34,306 bases of DNA from Tardiphaga sp. (GTDB lineage Bacteria > Pseudomonadota > Alphaproteobacteria > Rhizobiales > Xanthobacteraceae). A program made the translations under genes and the position numbers. The notes beneath the pieces were generated by a model. That model did no database searches, was not told where the DNA came from, and worked only from the letters and a program-made list of their open reading frames with translations. Where the stretch lies: assembly GCF_028290785.1 (NCBI RefSeq), contig NZ_JAQGJD010000074.1, forward strand, positions 1 through 34,306. The letters run 5' to 3'. Shown piece after piece: positions 24,174 to 32,757 of this stretch (position 1 is its first letter; each line of letters starts with the position of its first letter).

Positions 24174-27100
24174 AGCTGTACAACGTCTTGAGCGTGGCCA
24201 TGTACTGGTCGAGATCGAAGCGGTCGATCAACGAGCGCATCTGCGCCACGAAGGCGGCGTGTTCGGGATAGTCGCTGCCGATCTCGTCGAGTTTGATCTG
24301 GATGGCGCGGATATGGCCCATCTGGCCGAGACTGATGAGATCCTCGACATGCTCGACCGGCGGACGCAAGCCGTTCGGGGTCCATTGCGGCGGGGCGATC
24401 TCGTCGCGCTCGTATTGCCATTCGATCTTCAGGAGTTGTCCGATCAGTTCAAGCAGGCGGGGAATGTCGATCGGCTTCATCAGGTAGCCGTCATGGAACG
24501 GCTGCGCCAGCGGCGTGCCGTGGGCTTCCAGCGCGCTCGCCGAGACCATCAGGATGCGCGCCTGGTGGTGGCCGGTGGCGCGCAGGGTTTCCGCCACCGT
24601 CCAGCCGTCCATGCCGGCCATGGAGATATCGAGCAGGAACAGGTCGGGCTGGCAGTGCTGGGCCAGGCTCAGGCAGGCGGCGCCGTCCGGTGCGCTGAGC
24701 AGGATGAAGCCGAGCGGCGTCAGCACCTCGCGCAAGAGGTCGCGCTGGGTTGGGTCGTCGTCGGTGACCAGGATGGTTTTCCGCGCGCCGTGGTAACCGA
24801 AGATCGGCGCATCGATCGGCGCAATCCGGGTCGGGTTGGTGACTTCCGAGAGCAGCATCTTGACGCGGAAGGTGCTGCCGGTGCCGACCGTGCTGACAAC
24901 CCGGATGTCGCCGCCCATCACGCCCGCCAGCAGCTTGCTGATCGTCAGGCCGAGGCCGGTACCGGTGTGCGGCTGCGACACCCCGAGCGCGCCGCGCTCG
25001 AACGGCGCGAAGATGCGCTCCAGGTCGTCGGCGCGGATGCCGGGGCCGGTGTCGATCACCTCGAATTCCGCCACCGGGCTGCGATAGTGGATCACGAACT
25101 GCACGCTGCCGGTCTGCGTGAACTTGATGGCGTTGGACAGCAGGTTGATCAGGATCTGGCGCAGCCGTTTTTCGTCCGCATAGACCACTACCGGCAGCAC
25201 GTTGGGTCGCCGAAACACAAAGTCGATACCCTTTGCCGCGGCCTGCAGCCGGAACATGCCGACCAGCTGGTCCAGAAAGTCGGTCAGGCGGACCTCGTCG
25301 CGCGACAGGTAGAGCCGGCCGGCCTCGATCTTCGATATATCGAGGATGCCGTCGATCAGGCCGGACAGGTGGTCGGCGCTGCGGCGAACGACGCGGACCT
25401 GGTCGCGCGGCTTGGCCTGCAGGGTGGCGTCCTGTTCGAGCAACTGCGCGTAGCCGCTGATGGCGTTGAGGGGCGAGCGCAGTTCGTGGCTGAGGCCGAC
25501 CACGTAGCGGCTCTTGGCGAGATTGGCGGACTCCGCGACTTCCTTGGCGCGCTGCAACTCGGCGTCGGTGCGCTGATGGGCGTTGATTTCCTGCATCAGC
25601 AGCGTGGTCTGGCGTCTGGTTTCGGCCTCGGCGGCGCGGCGGCTTTGCTTGGCCAGTACGAACAGCCAGGCGACGACACCGATAATGATCGACAGCGCGA
25701 AGAACACTTTCCACAGCACGTCGGAGAGCTGCACCTCGTCGGGGGGCACGGCGGCCGACGTCTGCAGATAGATCAGCGCCAGCGTCAAGCCGACCAGCCC
25801 GGCCGACATCGCGAATACGCCGAGGTAATGCCCGACCTGCGAATTGATCCGGGCATAGATCGGCGCCGGCAGTAGTTTGCCGAAGGTGGCCGAGATCTGT
25901 TCCTGGATCCGCGCATGCGGCTTGCAGAGATCATGGCAGCGCGCGTCCAGCGAGCAGCACAGCGAGCAGATCGGTCCGGCATAGGCCGGGCAGTGCGCCA
26001 TGTCCTCGGGCTCGAAGGAATGTTCACAGATGCAGCAGGCAATCACCGGCAGGTTCTGCCAGGCCCGCTTGGGCTTTCGCGCGATGTAGTATTTTCCATC
26101 TGTCGCCCATGCGATCAAAGGCGCGGTGACCAGCGCCGCAACCAGCGCCACGAAAGGCGACAGCGCCTTCGCCACCGGCCCGAACAATCCGTAGAATGCG
26201 CTGACCGATAGCAAGGTGGCCACCAGCATGGCGCCGACGCCGACCGGGTTGATGTCATAGAGATGCGCGCGCTTGAACTCCATCTGCTGCGGACGGAGGC
26301 CGAGCGGCTTGTTGATGACGAGATCGGCCACCAATGCGCCCACCCAGGCGATCGCGACGTTGGAATATAGCGCGAGCGTCTGCTCCAGCGCCTTGTAGAC
26401 GCCGATCTCCATCAGCAGCAGCGCCACCAGCACGTTGAACACCAGCCACACCACGCGGCCGGGATGGCTGTGGGTCAGGCGTGAAAAGAAGTTCGACCAC
26501 GCGATCGACCCGGCATAAGCGTTGGTGACGTTGATCTTGAGCTGCGACAGGATCACGAAGGTGCCGGTCAGCGCCAGCGCCAGATCCGGATGCGACAGCA
26601 CATAGCGGAACGCCTCAAGGTACATGTGCGCCGGCTCCGCGGCATGTTCGGCCGAGATGCCGTGGGTCAGTGCGAAATAGGCAAGGAAAGAGCCGGCCAG
26701 CAGTTTCAGTGCGCCGACCACGATCCAGCCCGGGCCCGCGCATAACAGGGCCACCCACCAGGAGAGCTTCGACTCCCGGCGGTCGCGCGGCAGGAAGCGC
26801 AGGAAGTCGACCTGTTCGCCGATCTGCGCCACCAGCGAGAACATGACGGAAGCGGCCGTGCCGAACAGCAGCAGGTCGAGGCCCCCGGCGGGATCGCCGT
26901 GCTGACCCGGAAACTTCGTCCATTCAACAAAAGAATCGTGGCTCGCATAGGCGATAGCCACGAAGGGCAGCAGGTTGAGCACCAGCCAGATCGGCTGCGT
27001 CCAGAGCTGGAAGCGACTGATCATGGTGATGCCGTAGATCACCAGCGGGATGATCACCACGGCGGAGATCAGGTACCCGACCGGGCGCGGAATGTCGAAA

Positions 27101-27531
27101 CACATCTCCAGCGCGGAGGCCATGATGACCGCTTCGATGGCGAAGAAGATGAACGTAAAGGAGGCGTAAATCAGCGAGGTGATGGTCGAGCCGATATAGC
27201 CGAAGCCGGCGCCCCGGGTCAGCAGGTCGATGTCGATGCCGCATTTAGCGGCATAGTAGGCGATCGGCAGGCCGCAGCAGAAGATGATGATGCTGACCAC
27301 CAAAATCGCGGCGGCGGCGTTGGTGACGCCGTAATTGATGGTGATGGTACCGCCGATGGCTTCGAGCGCTAGGAACGAGATCGCACCCAGCGCGGTATTG
27401 GCGACCCGCGCCGACGACCAGCGCCGTGCGCTTTTCGCCGTAAAACGCAGCGCATAATCTTCCAGCGTCTGGTTGGCGACCCATTGATTGTACTGGCGCC
27501 GGACACGGTCGATACGCTGTCGCCCTGCCAC
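24163..27531 (-). CDS. NCS1 transporter-histidine kinase-receiver fusion (candidate transceptor kinase)
   Basis: 1122 aa from the GTG at 27531, chosen for AGGAG seven bases upstream; an ATG at 27555 lacks a good site. Domains: (1) about 20-480, a complete NCS1 (cytosine/allantoin permease-like) module of about 12 membrane segments, with the family stretch INVTNAYAGSIAWSNF; (2) 499-536, nine cysteines (499, 500, 502, 514, 522, 525, 526, 532, 536), zinc-ribbon-like; (3) two more membrane segments (about 568-590, 606-627); (4) histidine kinase with H682 in SHELRSP, N800, DTGPGI and GTGLGL; (5) receiver with D968 and K1019; (6) an 85-residue tail, perhaps HPt-like but with no clear phospho-histidine. 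It is comparable in principle to CbrA, which fuses a different transporter family to a kinase. It probably senses an amide, ureide or nucleobase for the divergent urt-fmd operon. Confidence 0.93.
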   Translation of the reverse strand: MAGRQRIDRVRRQYNQWVANQTLEDYALRFTAKSARRWSSARVANTALGAISFLALEAIGGTITINYGVTNAAAAILVVSIIIFCCGLPIAYYAAKCGIDIDLLTRGAGFGYIGSTITSLIYASFTFIFFAIEAVIMASALEMCFDIPRPVGYLISAVVIIPLVIYGITMISRFQLWTQPIWLVLNLLPFVAIAYASHDSFVEWTKFPGQHGDPAGGLDLLLFGTAASVMFSLVAQIGEQVDFLRFLPRDRRESKLSWWVALLCAGPGWIVVGALKLLAGSFLAYFALTHGISAEHAAEPAHMYLEAFRYVLSHPDLALALTGTFVILSQLKINVTNAYAGSIAWSNFFSRLTHSHPGRVVWLVFNVLVALLLMEIGVYKALEQTLALYSNVAIAWVGALVADLVINKPLGLRPQQMEFKRAHLYDINPVGVGAMLVATLLSVSAFYGLFGPVAKALSPFVALVAALVTAPLIAWATDGKYYIARKPKRAWQNLPVIACCICEHSFEPEDMAHCPAYAGPICSLCCSLDARCHDLCKPHARIQEQISATFGKLLPAPIYARINSQVGHYLGVFAMSAGLVGLTLALIYLQTSAAVPPDEVQLSDVLWKVFFALSIIIGVVAWLFVLAKQSRRAAEAETRRQTTLLMQEINAHQRTDAELQRAKEVAESANLAKSRYVVGLSHELRSPLNAISGYAQLLEQDATLQAKPRDQVRVVRRSADHLSGLIDGILDISKIEAGRLYLSRDEVRLTDFLDQLVGMFRLQAAAKGIDFVFRRPNVLPVVVYADEKRLRQILINLLSNAIKFTQTGSVQFVIHYRSPVAEFEVIDTGPGIRADDLERIFAPFERGALGVSQPHTGTGLGLTISKLLAGVMGGDIRVVSTVGTGSTFRVKMLLSEVTNPTRIAPIDAPIFGYHGARKTILVTDDDPTQRDLLREVLTPLGFILLSAPDGAACLSLAQHCQPDLFLLDISMAGMDGWTVAETLRATGHHQARILMVSASALEAHGTPLAQPFHDGYLMKPIDIPRLLELIGQLLKIEWQYERDEIAPPQWTPNGLRPPVEHVEDLISLGQMGHIRAIQIKLDEIGSDYPEHAAFVAQMRSLIDRFDLDQYMATLKTLYSYDH

Positions 27532-27596
27532 TCGTCCGCTCCTGACCCACCGCATTACGCATGTCGCGCAAGGCTGAAAACCTACGTCGCCATTTT

Positions 27597-27635
27597 GCGG
27601 TGCAGTATACGCGATCTCGCGTATCTGTGCACCGC
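27597..27635. promoter_or_regulatory. 39-bp dyad between the divergent kinase and urtA genes
   Basis: Two nested inverted repeats: outer arms GCGGTGCA/TGCACCGC and inner arms ATACGCGA/TCGCGTAT around a central TC, offset by one base (GT against CTG). It is 66 bases above the kinase GTG and 57 bases above the urtA ATG. Size, symmetry and position fit an operator for a dimeric activator, most simply the LuxR-type response regulator encoded next to the kinase. It is not a known NtrC site, since the arm order is reversed. Confidence 0.7.
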
Positions 27636-27692
27636 ACAACTTCAGCAATTCTTGCCTCACCAATAGGCGTCCGAGAAACCAGTGGGGTAAAC

Positions 27693-28952
27693 ATGTCAGA
27701 CGAGAAGAAGCCGGGTCTACACTCGCCATTGCGGCGAAAACTGCTGATGGGGATGGCCGCGTTGCCCGCCCTGACGATGCTGCCGCGCTCATCATTTGCG
27801 CAGGCACCGGCCACGTCGGCCATCAACACCACGGGGCTCGCGGTCACCGACACCGAGGTCACCGTCGGCATCCTGCATTCCGCCACGGGCACCATGGCGA
27901 TCTCGGAAACCGGCTCGATCCAGGCGGAAAAGCTCGCCATCGAGCAGATCAACGCCATGGGCGGCGTGCTCGGGCGCAAGATCAAGGTGATCCAGGAAGA
28001 CGGCGCCTCGGACTGGCCGACCTTTGCCGAAAAGGCCAAGAAGCTGCTAGTCAACGACAAGGTGGCCGCCATCATGGGCTGCTGGACCTCGGCCTCGCGC
28101 AAGGCGGTGCTGCCGGTGATGGAGCAGTATAACGGCATGCTCTATTACCCGACCTTCTACGAAGGCCTCGAGCAGTCCAAGAACGTCATCTACACCGGCC
28201 AGGAAGCGACCCAGCAGATCCTCGCCGGCATCGACTGGATCACCAAGGAGAAGGGCGCCAAGTCGTTCTACTTCATCGGTTCCGATTACATCTGGCCGCG
28301 CACCTCGAACAAGATCGCGCGCAAGCACATTGAGAACATGCTGAAGCTGAAGGTCGTGGGCGAAGAGTATTTCCCGCTCGGTCACACCCAGTTCAACTCG
28401 GTGATCAACAAGCTGAAGCTGACCAAGCCCGACGTGATTTTCACAGACGTGGTCGGCGGCTCCAACGTCGCCTTCTACAAGCAGCTCAAGGCAGCCGGCA
28501 TCGACCTGTCGAAGCAGACGCTGCTGACCATCTCGGTCACCGAGGACGAGATCGACGGTATCGGCGGCGAGAACATTGCCGGTGCCTATGCCTGCATGAA
28601 GTACTTCCAGTCGCTGAAGAACGAGAACAACGCCAAGTTCGTCGCTGACTTCCAGAAAATGTGGGGCGCCAGGACGGTGATCGGCGACGTGTCGCAGGCC
28701 GCCTATCTCGGGCCGTGGCTGTGGAAAGCGACCGTCGAGAAAGCCGGCTCCTTCGACATCGACAAGGTCGCGGCGGCGTCGCCCGGCATCGAGTTCAAGG
28801 GCGCGCCGGAAGGCTACGTCCGGATCCACGAGAACCATCACCTGTGGTCCAAGACCCGCGTCGGAAAGGCCCGTCTCGATGGCCAGTTCGACGTGGTCTA
28901 CGAGACCGCCGACCTGGTGCAGCCGGATCCGTTCCCCAAGGGCTACCAGTAA
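27693..28952 (+). CDS. urtA: Urea/short-chain amide ABC transporter substrate-binding protein
   Basis: A 419-aa periplasmic binding protein of the UrtA/AmiC/FmdD family, which binds urea or short amides. Seen: a signal peptide with twin arginines (LRRKLLMGMAALPA) and a likely cleavage after SFAQ; the family opening VGILHSATGTMAISE; and YYPTFYEGLEQSKNVIYTG and YFIGSDYIWPRTSN, typical of UrtA. The start ATG at 27693 follows GTGGGG; an open frame upstream of it would overlap the operator region and is rejected. It is divergent from the transporter-kinase gene. The fmdA gene at the end of the operon makes amides such as formamide as likely as urea. Confidence 0.95.
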   Translation: MSDEKKPGLHSPLRRKLLMGMAALPALTMLPRSSFAQAPATSAINTTGLAVTDTEVTVGILHSATGTMAISETGSIQAEKLAIEQINAMGGVLGRKIKVIQEDGASDWPTFAEKAKKLLVNDKVAAIMGCWTSASRKAVLPVMEQYNGMLYYPTFYEGLEQSKNVIYTGQEATQQILAGIDWITKEKGAKSFYFIGSDYIWPRTSNKIARKHIENMLKLKVVGEEYFPLGHTQFNSVINKLKLTKPDVIFTDVVGGSNVAFYKQLKAAGIDLSKQTLLTISVTEDEIDGIGGENIAGAYACMKYFQSLKNENNAKFVADFQKMWGARTVIGDVSQAAYLGPWLWKATVEKAGSFDIDKVAAASPGIEFKGAPEGYVRIHENHHLWSKTRVGKARLDGQFDVVYETADLVQPDPFPKGYQ

Positions 28953-28998
28953 GCTTCATCAAATCCCTGACGCGGACGACCTATCCGCGAAATCCCAC

Positions 28999-29020
28999 CC
29001 CGCGTCGTTCGCGACGCGGG
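28999..29020 (+). other. Perfect hairpin with TTCG loop between urtA and urtB
   Basis: Nine-base-pair stem CCCGCGTCG/CGACGCGGG closed by a TTCG tetraloop, an exceptionally stable RNA fold, 47 bases after the urtA stop and 25 bases before the urtB start. No strong T-run follows (CCCTTTCC), so it more probably stabilises the urtA message or partly attenuates the downstream genes than ends transcription. Confidence 0.75.
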
Positions 29021-29045
29021 CCCTTTCCCCGACGGAGGACGAACG

Positions 29046-29972
29046 ATGTTCGGCGAATATTCCATTGGCGATCTCGGCGCCATTTTCGCGATGCAGGGCT
29101 TTGCCGGACTGATCCTGTTCTCGGTCTATGTACTGATGGCGCTGGGGCTGGCGATCATCTTCGGCCAGATGGGCGTCATCAACATGGCGCACGGCGAATT
29201 CATGATCCTTGGCGCCTACGTCACCTGGCTGACGTCGAGCTATTTCCAGACCCATCTGCCATCGTTGTTCTCCGGCTACTTCTTCGTCGCCATGATCTTG
29301 GCCTTCATCGCCTCCGGGGCGCTGGGGATGCTGGTGGAATGGGCGTTGATCCGGCATCTTTACAAGCGCCCGCTCGACACGCTGCTCGCCACTTGGGGCC
29401 TCAGCCTGATCCTGCAGCAAACCTATCGCTCGGTGTTCGGCGCGCGTGAAGTCGGCGTCGAACTGCCGCAGTGGATGATGGGGTCGCAGCAGATCACCGA
29501 TAGCATCGAAGTGCCGATCAACGGCATTTTCGTGATGTGCCTGACGCTGCTGATCACCATGGCGGTCGCCTACATCATGTACAAGTCGCGCTGGGGCCGC
29601 CAGGTTCGCGCCGTCGTGCAGAACCGCGTGATGGCCGGCGCCGTCGGCATCAATACCGAGCGCGTCGATTGCTACACCTTCGGCCTCGGCTGCGGCATTG
29701 CGGGCATCGCCGGCAGCGCGTTCACCATGATCGGCTCCACCAGCCCGACCTCCGGCCAGCTCTACATCGTCGATACCTTCCTGGTCGTGGTGTTCGGTGG
29801 TGCGGCAAGTCTGGTGGGAACGATCGCCTCGGCGTTCACCATCTCGCAGGCGCAGTCGACCATGGAATTCTTCATGTCGGGGTCGATGGCCAAGGTTCTC
29901 ACGCTGCTCGCCATTGTCGGCATTCTGATGCTGCGTCCGCAGGGCCTGTTCGCCCTCAAGGTTCGCAAATAA
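29046..29972 (+). CDS. urtB: Urea/amide ABC transporter permease
   Basis: A 308-aa inner-membrane permease of the UrtB/LivH type. About eight membrane segments are seen, with the family signature GQMGVINMAHGEFMILGAY near residue 40 and the loop GRQVRAVVQNRVMAGAVGIN near the ATPase contact region. The length equals the core LivH-like domain; some UrtB proteins have a long periplasmic N-terminus, which is absent here. The ribosome-binding site is GGAGG. It would pair with UrtC. Confidence 0.94.
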   Translation: MFGEYSIGDLGAIFAMQGFAGLILFSVYVLMALGLAIIFGQMGVINMAHGEFMILGAYVTWLTSSYFQTHLPSLFSGYFFVAMILAFIASGALGMLVEWALIRHLYKRPLDTLLATWGLSLILQQTYRSVFGAREVGVELPQWMMGSQQITDSIEVPINGIFVMCLTLLITMAVAYIMYKSRWGRQVRAVVQNRVMAGAVGINTERVDCYTFGLGCGIAGIAGSAFTMIGSTSPTSGQLYIVDTFLVVVFGGAASLVGTIASAFTISQAQSTMEFFMSGSMAKVLTLLAIVGILMLRPQGLFALKVRK

Positions 29973-29988
29973 TAAAGGGCTGAAGCCG

Positions 29989-31131
29989 ATGTCCGACAAT
30001 GCACGCCTCGTCAACCGGCCCGAACTGCTCGGCATCCTGGCGCTCGCCGTTCTGCTGGTGGTGATCCTGCCGCTCAGCCTCGATGTATTCCGGCTCAATC
30101 TGGTCGCCAAATATCTGACCTACGCCTTTGTGGCGGTCGGTCTGGTGATCTGCTGGGGCTATGGCGGCATTCTCAGCCTCGGGCAGGGCGTGTTCTTCGG
30201 CCTCGGCGGCTACTGCATGGCGATGTTCCTCAAGCTGGAAGCATCCAGCCCGGAGAACACCAAGATCCAGTCGACGCCTGGCATCCCGGATTTCATGGAC
30301 TGGAATCAGATCACCTCGCTGCCGTTCTTCTGGAAGCCGTTTCACAGTCTGACCTTCACGGTCATTGCGATCATTGCAGTGCCCGCGTTCTTCGCCTTCG
30401 TCATTGGTGCGGCGATGTTCAAGCGCCGCGTCGGGGGCACGTACTTTGCCATCATCACCCAGGCGGTGGCGGCGATCCTCACCATCCTGATCGTCGGCCA
30501 GCAGGGCTATACCGGCGGCATCAACGGCATGACCGACCTGCGCACCCTGAACGGCTGGGATATCCGCCCGGACCACGCCAAGATCGTGCTGTACTTCTTC
30601 GAGGTGGCCTGCCTGTTCGGCTGCATCTTCATCGCCCAGTTCATCCGCCGCTCCAAGCTCGGCCGCATCCTGGTGGCGATGCGCGACAAGGAGGATCGCG
30701 TGCGGTTCTCCGGCTACAGCGTCGCCAATTTCAAGATCTTCGCGTTCTGCGTGGCCGCGATCTTCGCGGCGATCGGCGGCGCCATGTTCGCGCTGCAGGT
30801 CGGGTTCATGTCGCCGTCCTTCGTCGGAATCGTCCCGTCCATCGAGATGGTGATCTACACGGCGGTTGGCGGCCGTTTGTCAATCCTCGGCGCGGTGTAC
30901 GGAACGCTGCTGGTCAACTTCGCCAAGACCAGCTTCTCGGAATCCTTCCCCGAACTCTGGCTGTTCGGCCTCGGCGGCCTGTTCATCGCGGTGGTGCTGG
31001 CGTTCCCGAACGGCCTCGCCGGAATCTGGAGCGACTACGTGCAGCCGCAGGTCGATAAGTTACTGCGCAAGAAATCCCCGAAGAACGGCTGGACCGACGC
31101 GTCGGTCGCCGACGGCGCCCCGGCAGAGTGA
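29989..31131 (+). CDS. urtC: Urea/amide ABC transporter permease
   Basis: A 380-aa inner-membrane permease of the UrtC/LivM type. Seen: WGYGGILSLGQGVFFGLGGY, the family signature, early in the protein; an extended loop (about 82-115) before the next helix; GGTYFAIITQAVAAI; and MRDKEDRVRFSGYSV at the ATPase contact. It lies 16 bases after urtB. The C-terminal tail is hydrophilic and charged. It forms the membrane channel with UrtB. Confidence 0.94.
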   Translation: MSDNARLVNRPELLGILALAVLLVVILPLSLDVFRLNLVAKYLTYAFVAVGLVICWGYGGILSLGQGVFFGLGGYCMAMFLKLEASSPENTKIQSTPGIPDFMDWNQITSLPFFWKPFHSLTFTVIAIIAVPAFFAFVIGAAMFKRRVGGTYFAIITQAVAAILTILIVGQQGYTGGINGMTDLRTLNGWDIRPDHAKIVLYFFEVACLFGCIFIAQFIRRSKLGRILVAMRDKEDRVRFSGYSVANFKIFAFCVAAIFAAIGGAMFALQVGFMSPSFVGIVPSIEMVIYTAVGGRLSILGAVYGTLLVNFAKTSFSESFPELWLFGLGGLFIAVVLAFPNGLAGIWSDYVQPQVDKLLRKKSPKNGWTDASVADGAPAE

Positions 31132-31141
31132 GGACACCAAC

Positions 31142-31897
31142 ATGCTGATCGGTCACCAGCCCAAGGATTTTCTGCTCGCGGTCGAAGGACTGACGGTGTC
31201 GTTCGATGGTTTCAAGGCCGTCAACGACCTGTCGTTCTACGTCGAGGAAAACGAGATCCGCGTCATCATCGGCCCAAACGGCGCCGGCAAGACCACCGTG
31301 CTCGACCTGATCTGCGGCAAGACCAAGGCGACCTCGGGCGCGATCCATTTTCGTGACAAGGACCTCACGAAGATGAAGGAGAACCAGATCGTGCAGGCCG
31401 GGGTCGGCCGCAAATTCCAGACGCCGTCGATCTATGACGATCTCACCGTGTTCGAGAACCTCGAGATCTCGTTCCCGCGCGGGCGCAGCGTGTTCGGCGC
31501 GCTGACGTTCAAGCGCGACGCCATCGTGCGCGACCGCGTCGAGGAAGTCGCCGAGATGATCTTCCTGAAGGACCGCCTCAACATGTCCGCGGAATTGCTC
31601 AGTCACGGCCAAAAGCAGTGGCTGGAGATCGGCATGCTGCTGATCCAGGACCCGGACCTGTTGATGCTCGACGAACCGGTCGCCGGCATGAGCGTCAGCG
31701 AGCGCATCAAGACGGCGGAACTGCTCAACACCATCATCAAGAACCGCTCGGTGCTGGTGATCGAGCACGACATGAAATTCGTCGAGGATATCGCCCACAA
31801 GGTCACGGTGCTGCACCAGGGGCAGATCCTGTCGGAAGGCTCGATGGAGAAGGTCAAGAACGACCCCAAGGTCATCGAAGTGTATCTGGGGCATTGA
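31142..31897 (+). CDS. urtD: Urea/amide ABC transporter ATP-binding protein
   Basis: A 251-aa ATPase of the UrtD/LivG type. Seen: Walker A GPNGAGKT (44-51), Q-loop in GRKFQTPSIYDDL, signature LSHGQKQ (143-149), in which the usual second G is H as is common in UrtD, Walker B LLMLDEP (163-169), and the H-loop in VIEHDM. The ATG at 31142 lies 10 bases after urtC with GAGTGAGGA upstream; the open frame extends further back inside urtC but not as a gene. Confidence 0.94.
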   Translation: MLIGHQPKDFLLAVEGLTVSFDGFKAVNDLSFYVEENEIRVIIGPNGAGKTTVLDLICGKTKATSGAIHFRDKDLTKMKENQIVQAGVGRKFQTPSIYDDLTVFENLEISFPRGRSVFGALTFKRDAIVRDRVEEVAEMIFLKDRLNMSAELLSHGQKQWLEIGMLLIQDPDLLMLDEPVAGMSVSERIKTAELLNTIIKNRSVLVIEHDMKFVEDIAHKVTVLHQGQILSEGSMEKVKNDPKVIEVYLGH

Positions 31898-31927
31898 GAT
31901 CGAATGAAACGGGCACCGGACCATCAG

Positions 31928-32011
31928 CCGTCATTGCGAGCGAAGCGAAGCAATCCAGAAGCCGCACACAAGAACTGGATTGCTTCGTCGCAAGGGCTCT
32001 TCGCAATGACG
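31928..32011. repeat. CGTCATTGCGAG palindromic repeat, copy 2 (inside the urt operon)
   Basis: A shorter copy (84 bp) of the repeat at 19807-19903. It opens CCGTCATTGCGAGCGAAGCG and closes TCGCAATGACG, with the CAATCCAG/CTGGATTG inner arms. It fills most of the 131-base gap between urtD and urtE, the widest gap in the operon. Confidence 0.92.
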
Positions 32012-32028
32012 ACAGAGAGGAAATAACC

Positions 32029-32718
32029 ATGCTTGCCATTAACGACCTGCACGTCGCCTACGGCCAGAGCGAGGTGCTGCACGGGCTCAACATCACGGTG
32101 CAGCCCAACGAGATCGTGGCGATCATGGGCCGCAACGGCATGGGCAAGACCACGCTGATGAAATCGCTGATGGGCATCGTGCCGACCAAGAGCGGATCGG
32201 TCACGATGCAAGGCACCGAGATCAACGCGCTGAAGAGCTATGAGCGCGTTGCCAAGGGACTGGCTTACGTGCCGCAGGGCCGCATGATCTTCTCGCATAT
32301 GACGGTGAAGGAAAATATCGAAACCGGCCTGGTGGTTTCCGGCGAGAAGAACGTGCCAGGCGATCTCTACGAGCTGTTCCCGGTGCTGCTGGAAATGAAG
32401 GACCGCCGCGGCGGCAACCTGTCCGGCGGCCAGCAGCAGCAGCTCGCCATTGCGCGGGCCCTCGCCACCAAGCCGAAAGTGCTGCTGCTCGACGAGCCCA
32501 CCGAGGGCATCCAGCCCTCGATCATCAAGGAGATGGCGCGCACGCTGAAGCGGATCCGCGACACCAAGGGGCTATCGATCATCGTCTCCGAACAGGTGCT
32601 GAGCTTCGCGCTCGACGTCGCCGATCGCGTGCTGGTGATCGAGAACGGCGAGATCGTGCGCGACGAGATGCGCGACGGCATCGATGCCGGACAGATCGCA
32701 AAATACCTGTCGGTCTAG
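32029..32718 (+). CDS. urtE: Urea/amide ABC transporter ATP-binding protein
   Basis: A 229-aa ATPase of the UrtE/LivF type. Seen: Walker A GRNGMGKT (34-41), Q-loop in VPQGRMIFSHMTV, signature LSGGQQQQ (131-138), Walker B VLLLDEP (151-157), and the family stretch PTEGIQPSII. Here SEQ replaces the usual H-loop context at VSEQVLSFA, as is normal in LivF/UrtE proteins. The start ATG follows GAGAGGAAATAACC just after repeat copy 2. It should form the ATPase heterodimer with UrtD. Confidence 0.94.
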   Translation: MLAINDLHVAYGQSEVLHGLNITVQPNEIVAIMGRNGMGKTTLMKSLMGIVPTKSGSVTMQGTEINALKSYERVAKGLAYVPQGRMIFSHMTVKENIETGLVVSGEKNVPGDLYELFPVLLEMKDRRGGNLSGGQQQQLAIARALATKPKVLLLDEPTEGIQPSIIKEMARTLKRIRDTKGLSIIVSEQVLSFALDVADRVLVIENGEIVRDEMRDGIDAGQIAKYLSV

Positions 32719-32757
32719 ATTTTTCACCACCAAGACGAGTAACCAGGGGAGCATTGA

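Noticed and set aside
23911-25875. 654-codon plus-strand frame opposite the kinase and regulator genes
   Set aside because: Antisense to two genes with full domain support; composition is that of a shadow frame.
27597-27635. NtrC binding site in the urtA upstream region
   Set aside because: GGTGCA and TGCACC halves are present but in reversed order and 24 bases apart, so they do not form the NtrC consensus.
27532-27807. Longer N-terminus for the transporter-kinase (up to 1214 codons)
   Set aside because: It would run through the operator region and past the urtA start, and it lacks a good ribosome-binding site; GTG at 27531 has AGGAG at ideal spacing.
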